64,000 nt of DNA from Bradyrhizobium ottawaense (GTDB lineage Bacteria > Pseudomonadota > Alphaproteobacteria > Rhizobiales > Xanthobacteraceae). The DNA is taken from contig NZ_CP029425.2 of the NCBI RefSeq assembly GCF_002278135.3, positions 248,001 to 312,000 on the forward strand, in the 5' to 3' direction. Both the position numbers and the translations under genes were made by a program. Below the pieces are notes generated by a model. That model worked only from the letters and a program-made list of their open reading frames with translations, ran no database searches and was not told the origin of the DNA. Of this stretch, positions 8,020-17,693 are shown one piece after another (within the stretch, counting starts at the first letter, position 1; every line of letters starts with the position of its first letter).

Positions 8020-10497
8020 TCACATATGGCTGTCTTCTTCCTCGACCAGAATCTCGCGCTTGCCGGCGTGGTTGGCGGGTCCGACGATGCCTTCCAGTTC
8101 CATGCGCTCCATCAAGGATGCGGCGCGGTTATAGCCGATCTGCAGGCGCCGCTGGATGTAGCTGGTCGAGGCCTTGCGGTCGCGTTTGACGATCGCAACG
8201 GCCTGCTGGAAGAGGTCGCCGCCGCCATCGCCACCCATGCCGGTGGCGTCGAACACCGCGCCGTCCTCGTCCTCGGTGGGCTCTTCGGCCGTGACGGCCT
8301 CGAGATATTCCGGCTGGCCCTGCGTCTTGAGGTGACGCACCACCTTCTCGACTTCCTCGTCGGAGGCGAAAGGTCCGTGCACGCGGCTGATGCGGCCGCC
8401 GCCCGCCATGTAGAGCATGTCGCCCTGGCCGAGCAGCTGCTCGGCGCCCATCTCGCCCAAAATGGTGCGGCTGTCGATCTTGGACGTCACCTGGAAAGCG
8501 ATGCGGGTCGGGAAGTTCGCCTTGATGGTGCCGGTGATGACGTCGACCGACGGACGCTGCGTCGCGAGGATCACGTGCAGGCCGGCGGCGCGCGCCATCT
8601 GCGCGAGGCGCTGCACCGCGCCTTCGATGTCCTTGCCGGCGACCATCATCAGGTCGGCCATTTCGTCGACGATGATGACGATGTAGGGCAGCGGGTCGAG
8701 CGAGAGCTTCTCTTCCTCGTAGATCGCCTTGCCGGTCTCCTTGTCGAAGCCGGTATGCACGGTGCGCGTCGGCTCTTCGCCCTTGGCCTTCAATTCGAGC
8801 AGGCGCGTGTTGTAGCCGTCGATGTTGCGCACACCGAGCTTGGCCATGTTCTTGTAGCGCTCTTCCATCTCGCGCACGGCCCATTTCAGCGCGACCACCG
8901 CCTTCTTCGGGTCGGTCACGACGGGCGTGAGCAGATGGGGAATGCCGTCATAGACGGAGAGTTCGAGCATCTTCGGATCGACCATGATCAGGCGGCACTG
9001 GTCCGGGCGCAGCCGGTAGACCAGGCTGAGGATCATGGTGTTGATGGCGACCGATTTGCCGGAGCCGGTGGTGCCGGCGATCAGCATGTGCGGCGTGCGC
9101 GCGAGGTCGATGATCACAGGATCGCCGCCGATGGTCTTGCCGAGGCAGAGCGGCAGCTTCGCCACCGTTTCGGTGGCTTCCTTGGCGATCAGCAGCTCGC
9201 GCAAATAGACCTTTTCGCGATGCGCGTTCGGCAGCTCGATGCCGATGGCGTTGCGGCCGGGCACCACGGCGACGCGCGCCGACAGCGCACTCATCGACCG
9301 CGCGATGTCGTCGGCGAGTCCGATCACGCGCGACGATTTGATGCCGGGCGCCGGCTCCAGCTCGTACAGCGTGACCACGGGGCCCGGATTGGCTTTGACG
9401 ATTTCGCCGCGCACGCCAAAGTCCTGGAGCACGCCTTCGAGTGAACGGGAATTGGCTTCCAGCTCGGCCTTGCTGAGCGGCTGGCGATCGCCGGCCTTTG
9501 GCGCGGCCAGCACGGAGACGGACGGAAGCTCGAACTTGTCGGAGGATTTCTTGGCAGCAGCCTTCGGGGCAGCCTTCTTGCGCGGGGCGCGCGCGGCGGG
9601 CTCCTCCTCTTCCTCCTCGTCTTCTTCCTCTTCCTCGTGCTGATCCTCGTCGTCCTCGTCCTCGGACTGCGGCGAGATCGAGGGCGCGGCGCGGCCGCCG
9701 CCCAGATTCGGCTCTTGGCGGCTGAACGCCACGGCCTTGGTCTTCGGGCCGCTCGAGACCAGCGAGCGGTAAGCGGCACCACAGAGCCAGATCAGCCGCG
9801 CCTTCGTGCTCATCAGTGCATGGAACAGCCAGCCCAGCGACACAGAGCCCCGATCGTTCTCCTCGTCCTCGTCGAGCGGCTTGTCGTCGTCCTCGATCTC
9901 CGAGAGCTCGTCGTCGTGCTCGCGGGCGCCAAGACCGCATGCGATCAGGAAGGTCGCGGCCATCGCGGCAAACAGGATCGTGCCCAGCACCACGCGATAG
10001 ATCGTGCCGGCCGGCCCGAAAATCACTGCGGGCGCGCGCACGAGCGCATCGCCGACCACGCCGCCGAGGCCGGTCGGCAGCGGCCATGCGCCGCCATGCG
10101 GCCAGCAGCTGACGAAGCCTGCCGCGATCACCGTGCAGAGAATCCAGGAGCCGAGCCGCAGCGCCTCGCGGTCGAATGCGCGGTGGGTCATCATGCGCCA
10201 GCCCCAGACCGCGACGGTCAGAACCAGCATGATGGCGCCGAGCCCGAGGATCTGCATCGCAAGGTCGGCGCCGATCGCGCCGGCATAACCGAGAATGTTG
10301 CGGATCGGCCTTGAGGTCGCGTGGCTCAGGCTGGGGTCCTGCACCGACCAGGTCATCAGCGCTGCCGAGGCAACGCCCGACAACGCGATCAGGCCGAAGC
10401 CGGTGAGCTCGCGCACGCGCCGAGCCAGCCCCTCGCGGATCGAGGGCGGCAGATGGCCGACCAGTGGAATGACACGTTCGATTGTCGACATGCTCAT
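8020..10497 (-). CDS. ftsK: DNA translocase FtsK
   Basis: An 825-residue septal DNA pump that clears the chromosome terminus and activates XerCD at dif. The N-terminal part has four or five TM helices (about 30-190). A low-complexity acidic then Lys/Ala-rich linker follows (about 275-325). The RecA-like motor has Walker A GTTGSGKS near 480 and Walker [12 protein letters not shown] near 610. The C-terminal gamma winged helix (last 65 residues, [17 protein letters not shown]) reads KOPS sites. The ATG at 10497 is chosen over the GTG at 10506 because AGGTGGGG lies a suitable distance before it. It follows the aminotransferase by only 9 bp, so they are likely co-transcribed. Confidence 0.93.
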   Translation of the reverse strand: MSMSTIERVIPLVGHLPPSIREGLARRVRELTGFGLIALSGVASAALMTWSVQDPSLSHATSRPIRNILGYAGAIGADLAMQILGLGAIMLVLTVAVWGWRMMTHRAFDREALRLGSWILCTVIAAGFVSCWPHGGAWPLPTGLGGVVGDALVRAPAVIFGPAGTIYRVVLGTILFAAMAATFLIACGLGAREHDDELSEIEDDDKPLDEDEENDRGSVSLGWLFHALMSTKARLIWLCGAAYRSLVSSGPKTKAVAFSRQEPNLGGGRAAPSISPQSEDEDDEDQHEEEEEDEEEEEEPAARAPRKKAAPKAAAKKSSDKFELPSVSVLAAPKAGDRQPLSKAELEANSRSLEGVLQDFGVRGEIVKANPGPVVTLYELEPAPGIKSSRVIGLADDIARSMSALSARVAVVPGRNAIGIELPNAHREKVYLRELLIAKEATETVAKLPLCLGKTIGGDPVIIDLARTPHMLIAGTTGSGKSVAINTMILSLVYRLRPDQCRLIMVDPKMLELSVYDGIPHLLTPVVTDPKKAVVALKWAVREMEERYKNMAKLGVRNIDGYNTRLLELKAKGEEPTRTVHTGFDKETGKAIYEEEKLSLDPLPYIVIIVDEMADLMMVAGKDIEGAVQRLAQMARAAGLHVILATQRPSVDVITGTIKANFPTRIAFQVTSKIDSRTILGEMGAEQLLGQGDMLYMAGGGRISRVHGPFASDEEVEKVVRHLKTQGQPEYLEAVTAEEPTEDEDGAVFDATGMGGDGGGDLFQQAVAIVKRDRKASTSYIQRRLQIGYNRAASLMERMELEGIVGPANHAGKREILVEEEDSHM

Positions 10498-10506
10498 GGG
10501 CCCCAC

Positions 10507-11715
10507 CTAACCCAGAGTCTCGACCAGCCGGTGCAACGCCTGCGCCGTGGTCTCGCCATCCTGCACCAGCGCCAGGCGAATGTAGCCTGCGCCGGGATTG
10601 AAGCCGTCGGGCTGCTGCCGCGCCAAAAAGCTGCCGGGCACCACGCGCACGCCTGCTTCCTTGAACAATTTCAGACACACCGACACGTCGTCACCGATCT
10701 CGGACGTGTTGAGCCAGACGCAAAAGCCGGCGTCGGGCCGTCGGTAGCCGTAGCGGTTACCGATGATCTGGTCGGCGAGATCGAACTTGATCCGGTAGAG
10801 CCTGCGGTTCTCCTCGACATGCGCCTCGTCGCCATAGGCAAAGGTCGCGACGTGCTGGAGCGGCACCGGCACCTGCGGCGCGGCGATGTTGCGCAGCTCC
10901 AGGAACATGCCGATGAACTTCTTGTCGCCGGCGGCGAAGCCGACGCGCAGGCCCGGAAGATTTGAGCGCTTCGACAACGACTGGAACGCAGCCACGCGGG
11001 TGAAATCGGGGCCGGCGCATTCGAGCGCACTGCCCGGTGCTTCGCGGGTGTAGATCTCCGAATAGCACTCGTCGCTGAGGATCATGAAGCCATAGCGATC
11101 GGCGAGGCTCTTCAGCCGCGTGAAGTAGTCACGCGAGGCGACCGAGCCCTGCGGATTGGCGGGCGAGGCCAGATAGAACGCCACCGTGCGTGCCAGCGTC
11201 GCCTCGTCGATGGCGTCGAGGTCAGGCAGGAAGCCGTTCTCGACGGTGGTCGGCAGATAGACCGGCTCGCAAGCTGCGGCACCCGCGCCGGCGCCATAGA
11301 CCGGATAGAACGGATTCGGCATCAGGATCGCCGGTTTGCCGGGGCGCGGGCCGACATAGCGGACGGCCGCGATCGCGGCGAGGAACAGCCCTTCGCGGCT
11401 GCCATTGAGGACGAGAATCTCGCCCTTGGGGTCGAGCGGCCGCGGCAGCTTGAAGCGCGACGATAGCCAGCTGCTCGCGGCTTGGCGGAACGGCTCGGTG
11501 CCCTGGTTCATCGGGTAGCGGCCGAAATCGGCGATATGCTTGGCCAGCACCGGGCCGACGAAGTCAGGCACCGGATGCTGGGGCTCGCCGACCGCGAGCG
11601 AAATCAAGGGCTTGCCGGGTTGATGCGGCGCCAGCAGCTCGTTGAGCCGGACGAAGGGCGAGCGTTCGGTGTCTAGGCTTCCACCTTCCAGCGGCGCACG
11701 GGATGAAGCGGTCAT
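10507..11715 (-). CDS. class I/II PLP aminotransferase, DapC-like
   Basis: A fold-type I aminotransferase of 402 residues. The PLP lysine is in SLSKRSNLPGLRVGF (about 237). The Asp that pairs with the pyridine nitrogen is in ILSDECYSEIY (about 204), the Asn in LASPANPQGS, and the substrate-carboxylate Arg near the end (GYIRLALV). The N-terminal SPFVRLNELL and the use of PANPQG fit the succinyl-diaminopimelate aminotransferase (DapC) group, so a role in lysine and peptidoglycan precursor synthesis is likely but not shown. Further in-frame ATGs at 11721 and 11736 leave the exact start open. Confidence 0.8.
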   Translation of the reverse strand: MTASSRAPLEGGSLDTERSPFVRLNELLAPHQPGKPLISLAVGEPQHPVPDFVGPVLAKHIADFGRYPMNQGTEPFRQAASSWLSSRFKLPRPLDPKGEILVLNGSREGLFLAAIAAVRYVGPRPGKPAILMPNPFYPVYGAGAGAAACEPVYLPTTVENGFLPDLDAIDEATLARTVAFYLASPANPQGSVASRDYFTRLKSLADRYGFMILSDECYSEIYTREAPGSALECAGPDFTRVAAFQSLSKRSNLPGLRVGFAAGDKKFIGMFLELRNIAAPQVPVPLQHVATFAYGDEAHVEENRRLYRIKFDLADQIIGNRYGYRRPDAGFCVWLNTSEIGDDVSVCLKLFKEAGVRVVPGSFLARQQPDGFNPGAGYIRLALVQDGETTAQALHRLVETLG

Positions 11716-11898
11716 GACCATTCTGGGCGCCAGCACTCTTGGAACAGCCGGTCGCGCGAAGGCACCGGCGGGAAGCGGTTCAGTTCACCATAGATAGGGC
11801 GAGGTTAAGACGCGATTAACCATCGGCCGCCGCCTCCGTCCAGAGCAGGAATAATGAGGCCGGATAACAACGGGATGCGAGGCCGCTCGGGGGGCGCG

Positions 11899-11983
11899 TG
11901 GCCGGGCTTGTCCCGGCCATCCACGGTCTGTTTGCTGCCGCGTCGAAGAACGTGGATGCCCGAGCCAAGCCCGGCCATGACGA
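11899..11983. repeat. GGCCGGGCTTGTCCCGGCC-type inverted repeat
   Basis: TGGCCGGGCTTGTCCCGGCC plus ATCCACG on the left is mirrored by CGTGGAT plus GCCCGAGCCAAGCCCGGCCA on the right. The same element with better arms lies at 60755-60845. It occupies most of the 287-bp gap between the GFA gene and the aminotransferase. Confidence 0.8.
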
Positions 11984-12002
11984 GCTTCGCAAGTCGGGCG
12001 CC

Positions 12003-12407
12003 TCAATGCCCCGGAAGCTTCTCGAACGTTGCCATCCCCGCCGGGATCGCATGAAACTCCTGCATGTCGCAGGTGTAGATCGCCATCTGCGGCTGGAATT
12101 GCTTTGGCTCGTCCAGCGTGCCGACCTTCAGGATCGCGGCTGGCAGCCCGGGAGCCCTGGTCACCAGATGCGTGCCGCATTCGGCGCAGAATTCGCGCGT
12201 GACGGCGCGTTCGAGATCCTTGCGCGTGAACTGCTTGGGCTGCCCCAGGATGTAGCTGAAGCCGGCCACCGGCATCGCGATGAAGGTGTTGGGCGCGCCG
12301 CCCGAGATGTACTGGCACTCGCGGCAATGGCACTGGGCCTGCATCATCGGATCACCTTCGGCCACGTAGCGCACTTCGCCGCAATAGCATCCGCCTTCCA
12401 AACGCAT
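12003..12407 (-). CDS. GFA family (CENP-V/Gfa fold) zinc protein
   Basis: A 134-residue protein of the family named after glutathione-dependent formaldehyde-activating enzyme. The zinc-binding cysteines are all visible: CYCGEVRY near the N terminus, QCHCRECQY about 31-39, and FCAECGTHL about 78-86. It is a single-domain enzyme-like fold whose members mostly have unknown substrates. The original claim that Gfa catalyses S-hydroxymethylglutathione formation has been questioned, so no reaction is assigned here. It is a lone gene with a repeat on its downstream side. Confidence 0.85.
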   Translation of the reverse strand: MRLEGGCYCGEVRYVAEGDPMMQAQCHCRECQYISGGAPNTFIAMPVAGFSYILGQPKQFTRKDLERAVTREFCAECGTHLVTRAPGLPAAILKVGTLDEPKQFQPQMAIYTCDMQEFHAIPAGMATFEKLPGH

Positions 12408-12507
12408 GACGACCTCCCCGATTATTGTTTCTTGTGGTCGATATTTCTGCGCCGCCGGTGCGGAATGGCAATCCTTTTCTTCGCTGCGAAATCAAAGCAC
12501 CCCGCCC

Positions 12508-12543
12508 AAAAAGAAAGGGGCTCCAACTTGCGCTGGAGCCCCT
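12508..12543 (-). terminator. rho-independent terminator of the glnK-amtB operon
   Basis: AGGGGCTCCA (12516-12525) and TGGAGCCCCT (12534-12543) form a perfect 10-bp stem with an 8-nt loop. On the minus strand it is followed by a T-rich run (TTTCTTTTTGGG). It lies about 80 bp beyond the amtB stop codon. Confidence 0.85.
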
Positions 12544-12625
12544 CAACGGTCAGGGCATTGCCGGGTATGTGCCCGAACCGTAGTTCTGAGCGCGATCTCC
12601 GGGGAGACCGCGCCCGGGAGGAGAC

Positions 12626-14074
12626 TTACATGTTGTAGGCGCGCTCGGTGTGCTCGGTGATGTCGAGGCCTTCACGCTCGCTCTCGACGTTGGTCCGCAG
12701 GCCAACGATCACGTCGACGACCTTGTAGAGGATCGCCGAGCCGATGCCCGACCACACCAGCGTGGTGCCAACGCCCCAGAGCTGGGCGATCATCTGCGCC
12801 GCGAAGTCGTAGTCGCCGACCTTCGGCGGGATCGCGGTGTAGTCCATGACGCCAGCGCCACCGAGGGCGGGGTTGACGAGAATGCCGGTGCCGATGGCGC
12901 CGACGATGCCGCCGACGCAGTGCACGCCGAACACGTCGAGGCTGTCATCGTAGCCGAGCGCGTTCTTCACGACGGTGCAGAAGAACAGGCAGACTACGCC
13001 GACGATGAGGCCGAGGACGATCGCGCCCATGACGCCGGAGTAGCCGGCCGCAGGGGTGACCGCCACGAGGCCCGCGACCGCGCCGGAGATGACGCCGAGC
13101 ACCGACGGGTGACCCTTGATGATCCACTCCGCGAACATCCACGACAGCGCGGCGGCTGCGGTGGCGACGAAGGAGTTGGTCATGGCGAGCGCAGCGCCGC
13201 CGTTGGCTTCCAGGTTGGAGCCGGCGTTGAAGCCGAACCAGCCGACCCAGAGCAGCGAGGCGCCGATCATCGACATGGTCAGCGAGTGCGGGGCCATCAG
13301 CTCCTTGCCGTAGCCGACGCGCTTGCCGATCAGGAGAGCGCCGATGAGGCCTGCGATGCCGGCGTTGATGTGCACCACGGTGCCGCCCGCGAAGTCTATC
13401 GCGCCCTTCTTGAAGATCCAGCCGGCGTCGGCGTTGAGCTCGTCGAGCTTGGCCTGCGCCGCGGTCTTCGCGGCCGCATCAGTGGCAGCAGCGAGCGCCT
13501 TGGCCGCATCCTGGATCAGGTCCGGACCCTGCCAGTACCAGACCATGTGCGCGATCGGGAAATAGATCAGCGTGACCCAGAGCGGGATGAACAGGGCGAT
13601 CGCCGAGAACTTCATGCGCTCGGCGAAGGCGCCGACGATGAGGGCGGGCGTGATCGCCGCGAAGGTCATCTGGAAGCACACATAGATGAGCTCCGAGATG
13701 TTGGCGTCGACCGAGAAGGTCGCGGCCTTCGTATCGGTGGTGACGCCCATCATGAAGGCCTTGGAGAAGCCGCCGATGAAGTCGGAACCGCCGGTGAAGG
13801 TGAGGCTGTAGCCGTACACGGCCCAGATCACGGTGACGACGCAGACGGTGTAGAACACCTGCATCAGGACGGAGAGCATGTTCTTGGAGCGGACGAGACC
13901 GCCGTAGAACAGCGCGAGGCCGGGGATCGTCATCAACAGCACCAGCACTGTCGATGTCAGCATCCAGGCGTTGTCTCCCTTGTTGACCGTTGGCTCGGCG
14001 TAGGCTGCGGTCGCAGCGAACAGGCCGACTGCGAGAGCCGCCAATCCCGCGCCATAGGGACGCTTGAACGTCAT
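12626..14074 (-). CDS. amtB: ammonium transporter AmtB (copy 1)
   Basis: An Amt/Mep/Rh channel of 482 residues. A signal-like N terminus ends AAYAEPTV, and about 11 TM helices follow. The conserved pore histidines lie in GGTVVHINAG and GVHCVGG, and the hallmark FYGGLVRSKN is in the first helix region. Between about residues 185 and 215 there is an Ala/Lys-rich insertion (AKALAAATDAAAKTAAQAKL) that the neighbouring copy lacks. The ATG at 14074 has AGGAGTG in front, which rules out the longer in-frame start. It follows glnK by 38 bp and is probably co-transcribed with it. Confidence 0.93.
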   Translation of the reverse strand: MTFKRPYGAGLAALAVGLFAATAAYAEPTVNKGDNAWMLTSTVLVLLMTIPGLALFYGGLVRSKNMLSVLMQVFYTVCVVTVIWAVYGYSLTFTGGSDFIGGFSKAFMMGVTTDTKAATFSVDANISELIYVCFQMTFAAITPALIVGAFAERMKFSAIALFIPLWVTLIYFPIAHMVWYWQGPDLIQDAAKALAAATDAAAKTAAQAKLDELNADAGWIFKKGAIDFAGGTVVHINAGIAGLIGALLIGKRVGYGKELMAPHSLTMSMIGASLLWVGWFGFNAGSNLEANGGAALAMTNSFVATAAAALSWMFAEWIIKGHPSVLGVISGAVAGLVAVTPAAGYSGVMGAIVLGLIVGVVCLFFCTVVKNALGYDDSLDVFGVHCVGGIVGAIGTGILVNPALGGAGVMDYTAIPPKVGDYDFAAQMIAQLWGVGTTLVWSGIGSAILYKVVDVIVGLRTNVESEREGLDITEHTERAYNM

Positions 14075-14112
14075 ATTATTCACTCCTGATTGGATAAAGG
14101 TTGAGCGCGAAA

Positions 14113-14451
14113 TCAAAGGGCCGCGGCATCGGCCTCGCCGGTGCGGATGCGCACCGCGTGGTCGAGGTTGATGACGAAGATCTTGCCGTCGCCGATCTGT
14201 CCGGTTTTCGCGGCGGACGTGATGGCGTCGATGGTCTTGTCGACCTGGTCGGAGGCGACAGCGACCTCGATCTTGATCTTGGGCAGGAAGCTCACGGCAT
14301 ATTCGGCGCCGCGATAGATTTCCGTATGGCCCTTCTGGCGGCCATATCCCTTGACTTCCGTCACCGTGAGACCGTGAACGCCGATGGCGGTCAGGGCGTC
14401 ACGGACTTCTTCCAGCTTGAATGGCTTGATAATCGCCATAACAATTTTCAT
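14113..14451 (-). CDS. glnK: PII signal protein GlnK (copy 1)
   Basis: A 112-residue PII protein that reads 2-oxoglutarate, ATP/ADP and (through uridylylation) glutamine, and blocks AmtB when nitrogen is plentiful. It starts [16 protein letters not shown]. The T-loop has [15 protein letters not shown] with the uridylylation site Tyr51, and the B-loop has [11 protein letters not shown]. The ATG at 14451 has GGATAGGA before it; the longer open frame upstream is not family-like. It overlaps nothing and precedes amtB copy 1. A sigma-54-type promoter lies about 107 bp upstream. Confidence 0.95.
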   Translation of the reverse strand: MKIVMAIIKPFKLEEVRDALTAIGVHGLTVTEVKGYGRQKGHTEIYRGAEYAVSFLPKIKIEVAVASDQVDKTIDAITSAAKTGQIGDGKIFVINLDHAVRIRTGEADAAAL

Positions 14452-14557
14452 GGGTCCTATCCCCGCTTGGGCCCGGTCCGGACGTGGCCGGGCGTTCTCG
14501 ACTGGTTCGCCACGAGGGAGAAAGTTCACTACGCGGGCACAGCCTGGACCCGTAGAA

Positions 14558-14572
14558 TCAAATGCCGTGCCA
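14558..14572 (-). promoter_or_regulatory. sigma-54 promoter candidate for glnK-amtB copy 1
   Basis: On the minus strand the bases read TGGCACGGCATTTGA. The -24 box TGGCAC is perfect; the -12 box reads TTGA instead of TTGC, with the correct GG-N10-G spacing. It lies 107-121 bp upstream of the glnK start, and NtrC/RpoN control of glnK-amtB is general in proteobacteria. Confidence 0.65.
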
Positions 14573-14676
14573 GATCGGGCGCGGTACCTAACGGACTATG
14601 AAAACGGGTGTTTTCGCGGTGGACGGGCATTGCTGTGCAGTGCGCTATTCCGTCGCGCCCAAAACGTGGTCAGGCC

Positions 14677-14693
14677 TGCTCAAAATGCGAGCA
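14677..14693. promoter_or_regulatory. possible NtrC-type upstream site
   Basis: TGCTC-N7-GAGCA is a 17-bp inverted repeat with the same geometry as the NtrC site TGCAC-N7-GTGCA. It sits about 105 bp upstream of the sigma-54-like promoter, a usual enhancer distance. The half-sites deviate at one base each, so this is tentative. Confidence 0.35.
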
Positions 14694-14761
14694 TGACAGG
14701 CTGCCGACACAATATTGCTCATGCGTCGGGCAGCTTAGAGGTAATTACGTAGCGCCGCCGC

Positions 14762-16063
14762 CTATTGCAGGGCTTCGCCGTGCTGCGAAATATCGAGCCC
14801 CTCGAGCTCGTGCTCACGGGATACGCGCAAGGGCACGAACAGGCCGACCAGCTTGAGCAGGATGAAGCTCACGCCAGCCGACCAGACGAAGGTGACGGCG
14901 ACGCCATAGAACTGGATCAGGAGCTGCTGCGGGTGGCCCTCCAGCAGGCCGGCGGTGCCGCCGATGGCGCTGGTTGCGAACACGCCGGCGAGCAGGGTCC
15001 CGGTCAGGCCGCCGATGCCGTGGACGCCGAACACGTCGAGCGAATCGTCATAGTTGAAGCGGTGCTTCAGCCAGGTGCAGGCCCAATAGCAGACCGCACC
15101 CGCAATGATGCCGATGACGATGCCGTGCCAGGGCGCCACGAATCCGGAGGCCGGCGTGATGGTGCCGAGCCCGGCCACCGCGCCGGAGATCATACCGAGC
15201 ACGGAGGGCTTGCGCCGTGTCGACCATTCGATCGCGCCCCAGGTCAGCGCACCGGCGCAGGCGGCAAGATGGGTGGCGATGATCGCCATCACCGCGCGTG
15301 AATTGGCCGCGCCCGCCGAGCCGCCGTTGAAGCCGAACCAGCCGACCCACAACAGCCCGGTGCCCATCACCGCGAGCGAAAGATCGAACGGCGAGAGATT
15401 TTCGGAGCCGTAGCCGTGACGGCGCCCCATCACCTTGGCGGCGACGAGGCCGGCGGTGCCGGCCGACAGATGCACCACGAGGCCGCCGGCGAAATCCAAG
15501 ACGCCCATGCTGTTGAGGAAGCCGCCGCCCCACACCCAGTGCGCCAGCGGAATGTAAACGAAGATGAACCAGGCGACGGAGAACAGGAGATAGGCGGAGA
15601 ACCGCATCCGGTCTGCGACCGAGCCCGCGACCAGCGCCACCGTGATGATGGCAAACGTCATCTGGTACAGCATGAACAGTGCTTCCGGAATGGACTTCGC
15701 CGCCGGGTTGACGCTGTCCATGGTCATGCCGGCGAGAAACCAGCGGTCGAGCGTGCCGATCCACGGGCCGTCGCCGACGAAGCACAGCGAATAGCCGAAC
15801 GCGACCCAGAGAATGGAGATGATCGTCACCGCGGCGAGGCTTTGCGCCATGGTGGCGAGCACGTTCTTCTTGCGCACCATGCCGGAATAGAACAGCGCGA
15901 GCCCCGGGATCGTCATCATCAGCACCAGCGCGGTGGCGACGATCATCCAGGCGGTGTCAGCGGTGTTGATCTCAGAGGCCGCCGCTTGCGCCGGCGCGGC
16001 CATGACCAGCGCAAGTCCGATCGGCGCAGCCATGGCAGCTGCGCGGCGCAAATATCCCGCCAT
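14762..16063 (-). CDS. amtB: ammonium transporter AmtB (copy 2)
   Basis: A second Amt channel, 433 residues, with a cleavable-looking signal (MAAPAQAAASEI) and about 11 TM helices. Pore histidines are in GGLVVHLSAG and GVHGIGGLTG; FYSGMVRKKN is in the first helix region. It is clearly diverged from copy 1 and lacks that copy's Ala-rich loop, which argues for an old duplication rather than a recent one. It lies 133 bp downstream of its own glnK, with a dispersed repeat in the gap. The last residues EGLDISQHGEAL match copy 1 (EGLDITEHTERA), a tail typical of alphaproteobacterial AmtB. Confidence 0.93.
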   Translation of the reverse strand: MAGYLRRAAAMAAPIGLALVMAAPAQAAASEINTADTAWMIVATALVLMMTIPGLALFYSGMVRKKNVLATMAQSLAAVTIISILWVAFGYSLCFVGDGPWIGTLDRWFLAGMTMDSVNPAAKSIPEALFMLYQMTFAIITVALVAGSVADRMRFSAYLLFSVAWFIFVYIPLAHWVWGGGFLNSMGVLDFAGGLVVHLSAGTAGLVAAKVMGRRHGYGSENLSPFDLSLAVMGTGLLWVGWFGFNGGSAGAANSRAVMAIIATHLAACAGALTWGAIEWSTRRKPSVLGMISGAVAGLGTITPASGFVAPWHGIVIGIIAGAVCYWACTWLKHRFNYDDSLDVFGVHGIGGLTGTLLAGVFATSAIGGTAGLLEGHPQQLLIQFYGVAVTFVWSAGVSFILLKLVGLFVPLRVSREHELEGLDISQHGEALQ

Positions 16064-16139
16064 GTCGTTCCCCCAGCATAGAAATACGTCGCACGCTGTG
16101 GCGTCGTTGCCCGGCGCGATCGAAGAAGGTGTATCAGGG

Positions 16140-16586
<447 letters not shown>

Positions 16587-16767
16587 TCAATCTGGCATCT
16601 TTCCGGGCAAATGGCATAAAAAAGTTGCAGACTGAAGCGGAAAAACGTCTGGCCATGTGAACGGCCGCCTCTGTACAGGGCAGCCGTTCATCCTTCACAA
16701 TGCATTTTTGGCATGGTGAACCCAAGCGTCCCGGCCGGTACAAACGTATGTTTGAGGGGGACGCTTC

Positions 16768-17661
16768 ATGGCGAGTTGGTTCTACGCATCCGAGGGCAAG
16801 CAGCAGGGGCCCTTTCCGGAAGGGCAATTCCGCGATCTCGTCGCCCAGGGCGTCGTGCGCCCGGATACGCTGGTATGGTCCGAGGGCATGGCCGGCTGGC
16901 AGAAGGCTGTCGAAATCCCCGGCCTGATCGGCGGCGGCGGTGCGCCCCCGGTGATCCCGGCCGGCGGCCCGCCGATGATGGGCTCCGGTGGCTATGCCGG
17001 CGGCGGAGGCGGAGGGTCGCTGTCGGTCGATTTCAGCATTCTCGAGTTCACCTGGCGCACGCTCGTGCTCGTGATCGGCTCGTGCTTCGTGATCCCGGTG
17101 CCGTGGCTGTTCGTCTGGTACACGAAATGGATCGTGCCCTGCATCAAGGTTCCCGGACGGCCCAATCTCAGCTTCACCGGCAACGCGATGACGCTGGTGC
17201 CCTGGTTCTTCGGCTTCATCGTTTTGGCGATCGCGCTCGGCTTCGTCGGCAGCCAGCTGCTCTCCAATCTGCTGTTCATCGTCCAGATCGTGCTCTACTG
17301 GCTGCTGATCAAATGGATGATCGCAAACCTTGCTTCCAACGGGCAGCCGCTCGCTCTCAGCTTTACCGGTTCGGTCTGGGCCTATATCGGCTGGAACCTG
17401 CTGTTTGCGATCTCCATCATCACCATCATCGGCTGGGCCTGGGTTGCCGCGGCCCAGATGCGCTGGTTCTGCCGCAGCATCGAAGGCACGCGGCGCGAGA
17501 TCGTGTTCAAGGGCAGCGGTCTCGACATCCTCTGGCGCGGCATCGTGGCTGCGATCCTGTGCAGCCTGATCATCCCGATTCCGTGGGTGTATCGCTGGAT
17601 CATGAACTGGTTCGCGTCGCAGACCGAGCTCGCTCCGCGGGGCGCGCAGTCGCGCATGTAA
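16768..17661 (+). CDS. DUF4339 (GYF_2) domain membrane protein, copy 1
   Basis: A 297-residue protein with an N-terminal GYF_2/DUF4339 domain (about 3-50: WFYASEGKQQGPF, DTLVWSEGMAGWQKA), a Gly/Pro spacer, and a four-helix membrane domain (about 90-285) that resembles the YjgN/DUF898 type: each half has W..P..FTG and ends in a hydrophobic hairpin. GYF-type domains bind Pro-rich peptides; in this bacterial family the partner is unknown. GAGGGGG precedes the ATG. A frameshifted paralogue follows 32 bp downstream, so this is a tandem duplication. I infer no function. Confidence 0.75.
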   Translation: MASWFYASEGKQQGPFPEGQFRDLVAQGVVRPDTLVWSEGMAGWQKAVEIPGLIGGGGAPPVIPAGGPPMMGSGGYAGGGGGGSLSVDFSILEFTWRTLVLVIGSCFVIPVPWLFVWYTKWIVPCIKVPGRPNLSFTGNAMTLVPWFFGFIVLAIALGFVGSQLLSNLLFIVQIVLYWLLIKWMIANLASNGQPLALSFTGSVWAYIGWNLLFAISIITIIGWAWVAAAQMRWFCRSIEGTRREIVFKGSGLDILWRGIVAAILCSLIIPIPWVYRWIMNWFASQTELAPRGAQSRM

Positions 17662-17693
17662 CGGCTGCTGGCTTTCGGTAGCGAGCAACCAGG

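Noticed and set aside
8948..10678. A 576-codon open frame on the minus strand overlapping ftsK
   Set aside because: It is a shadow frame of ftsK in high-G+C DNA; composition is Arg/Ala-rich with no family motif, and ftsK motifs lie in the other frame.
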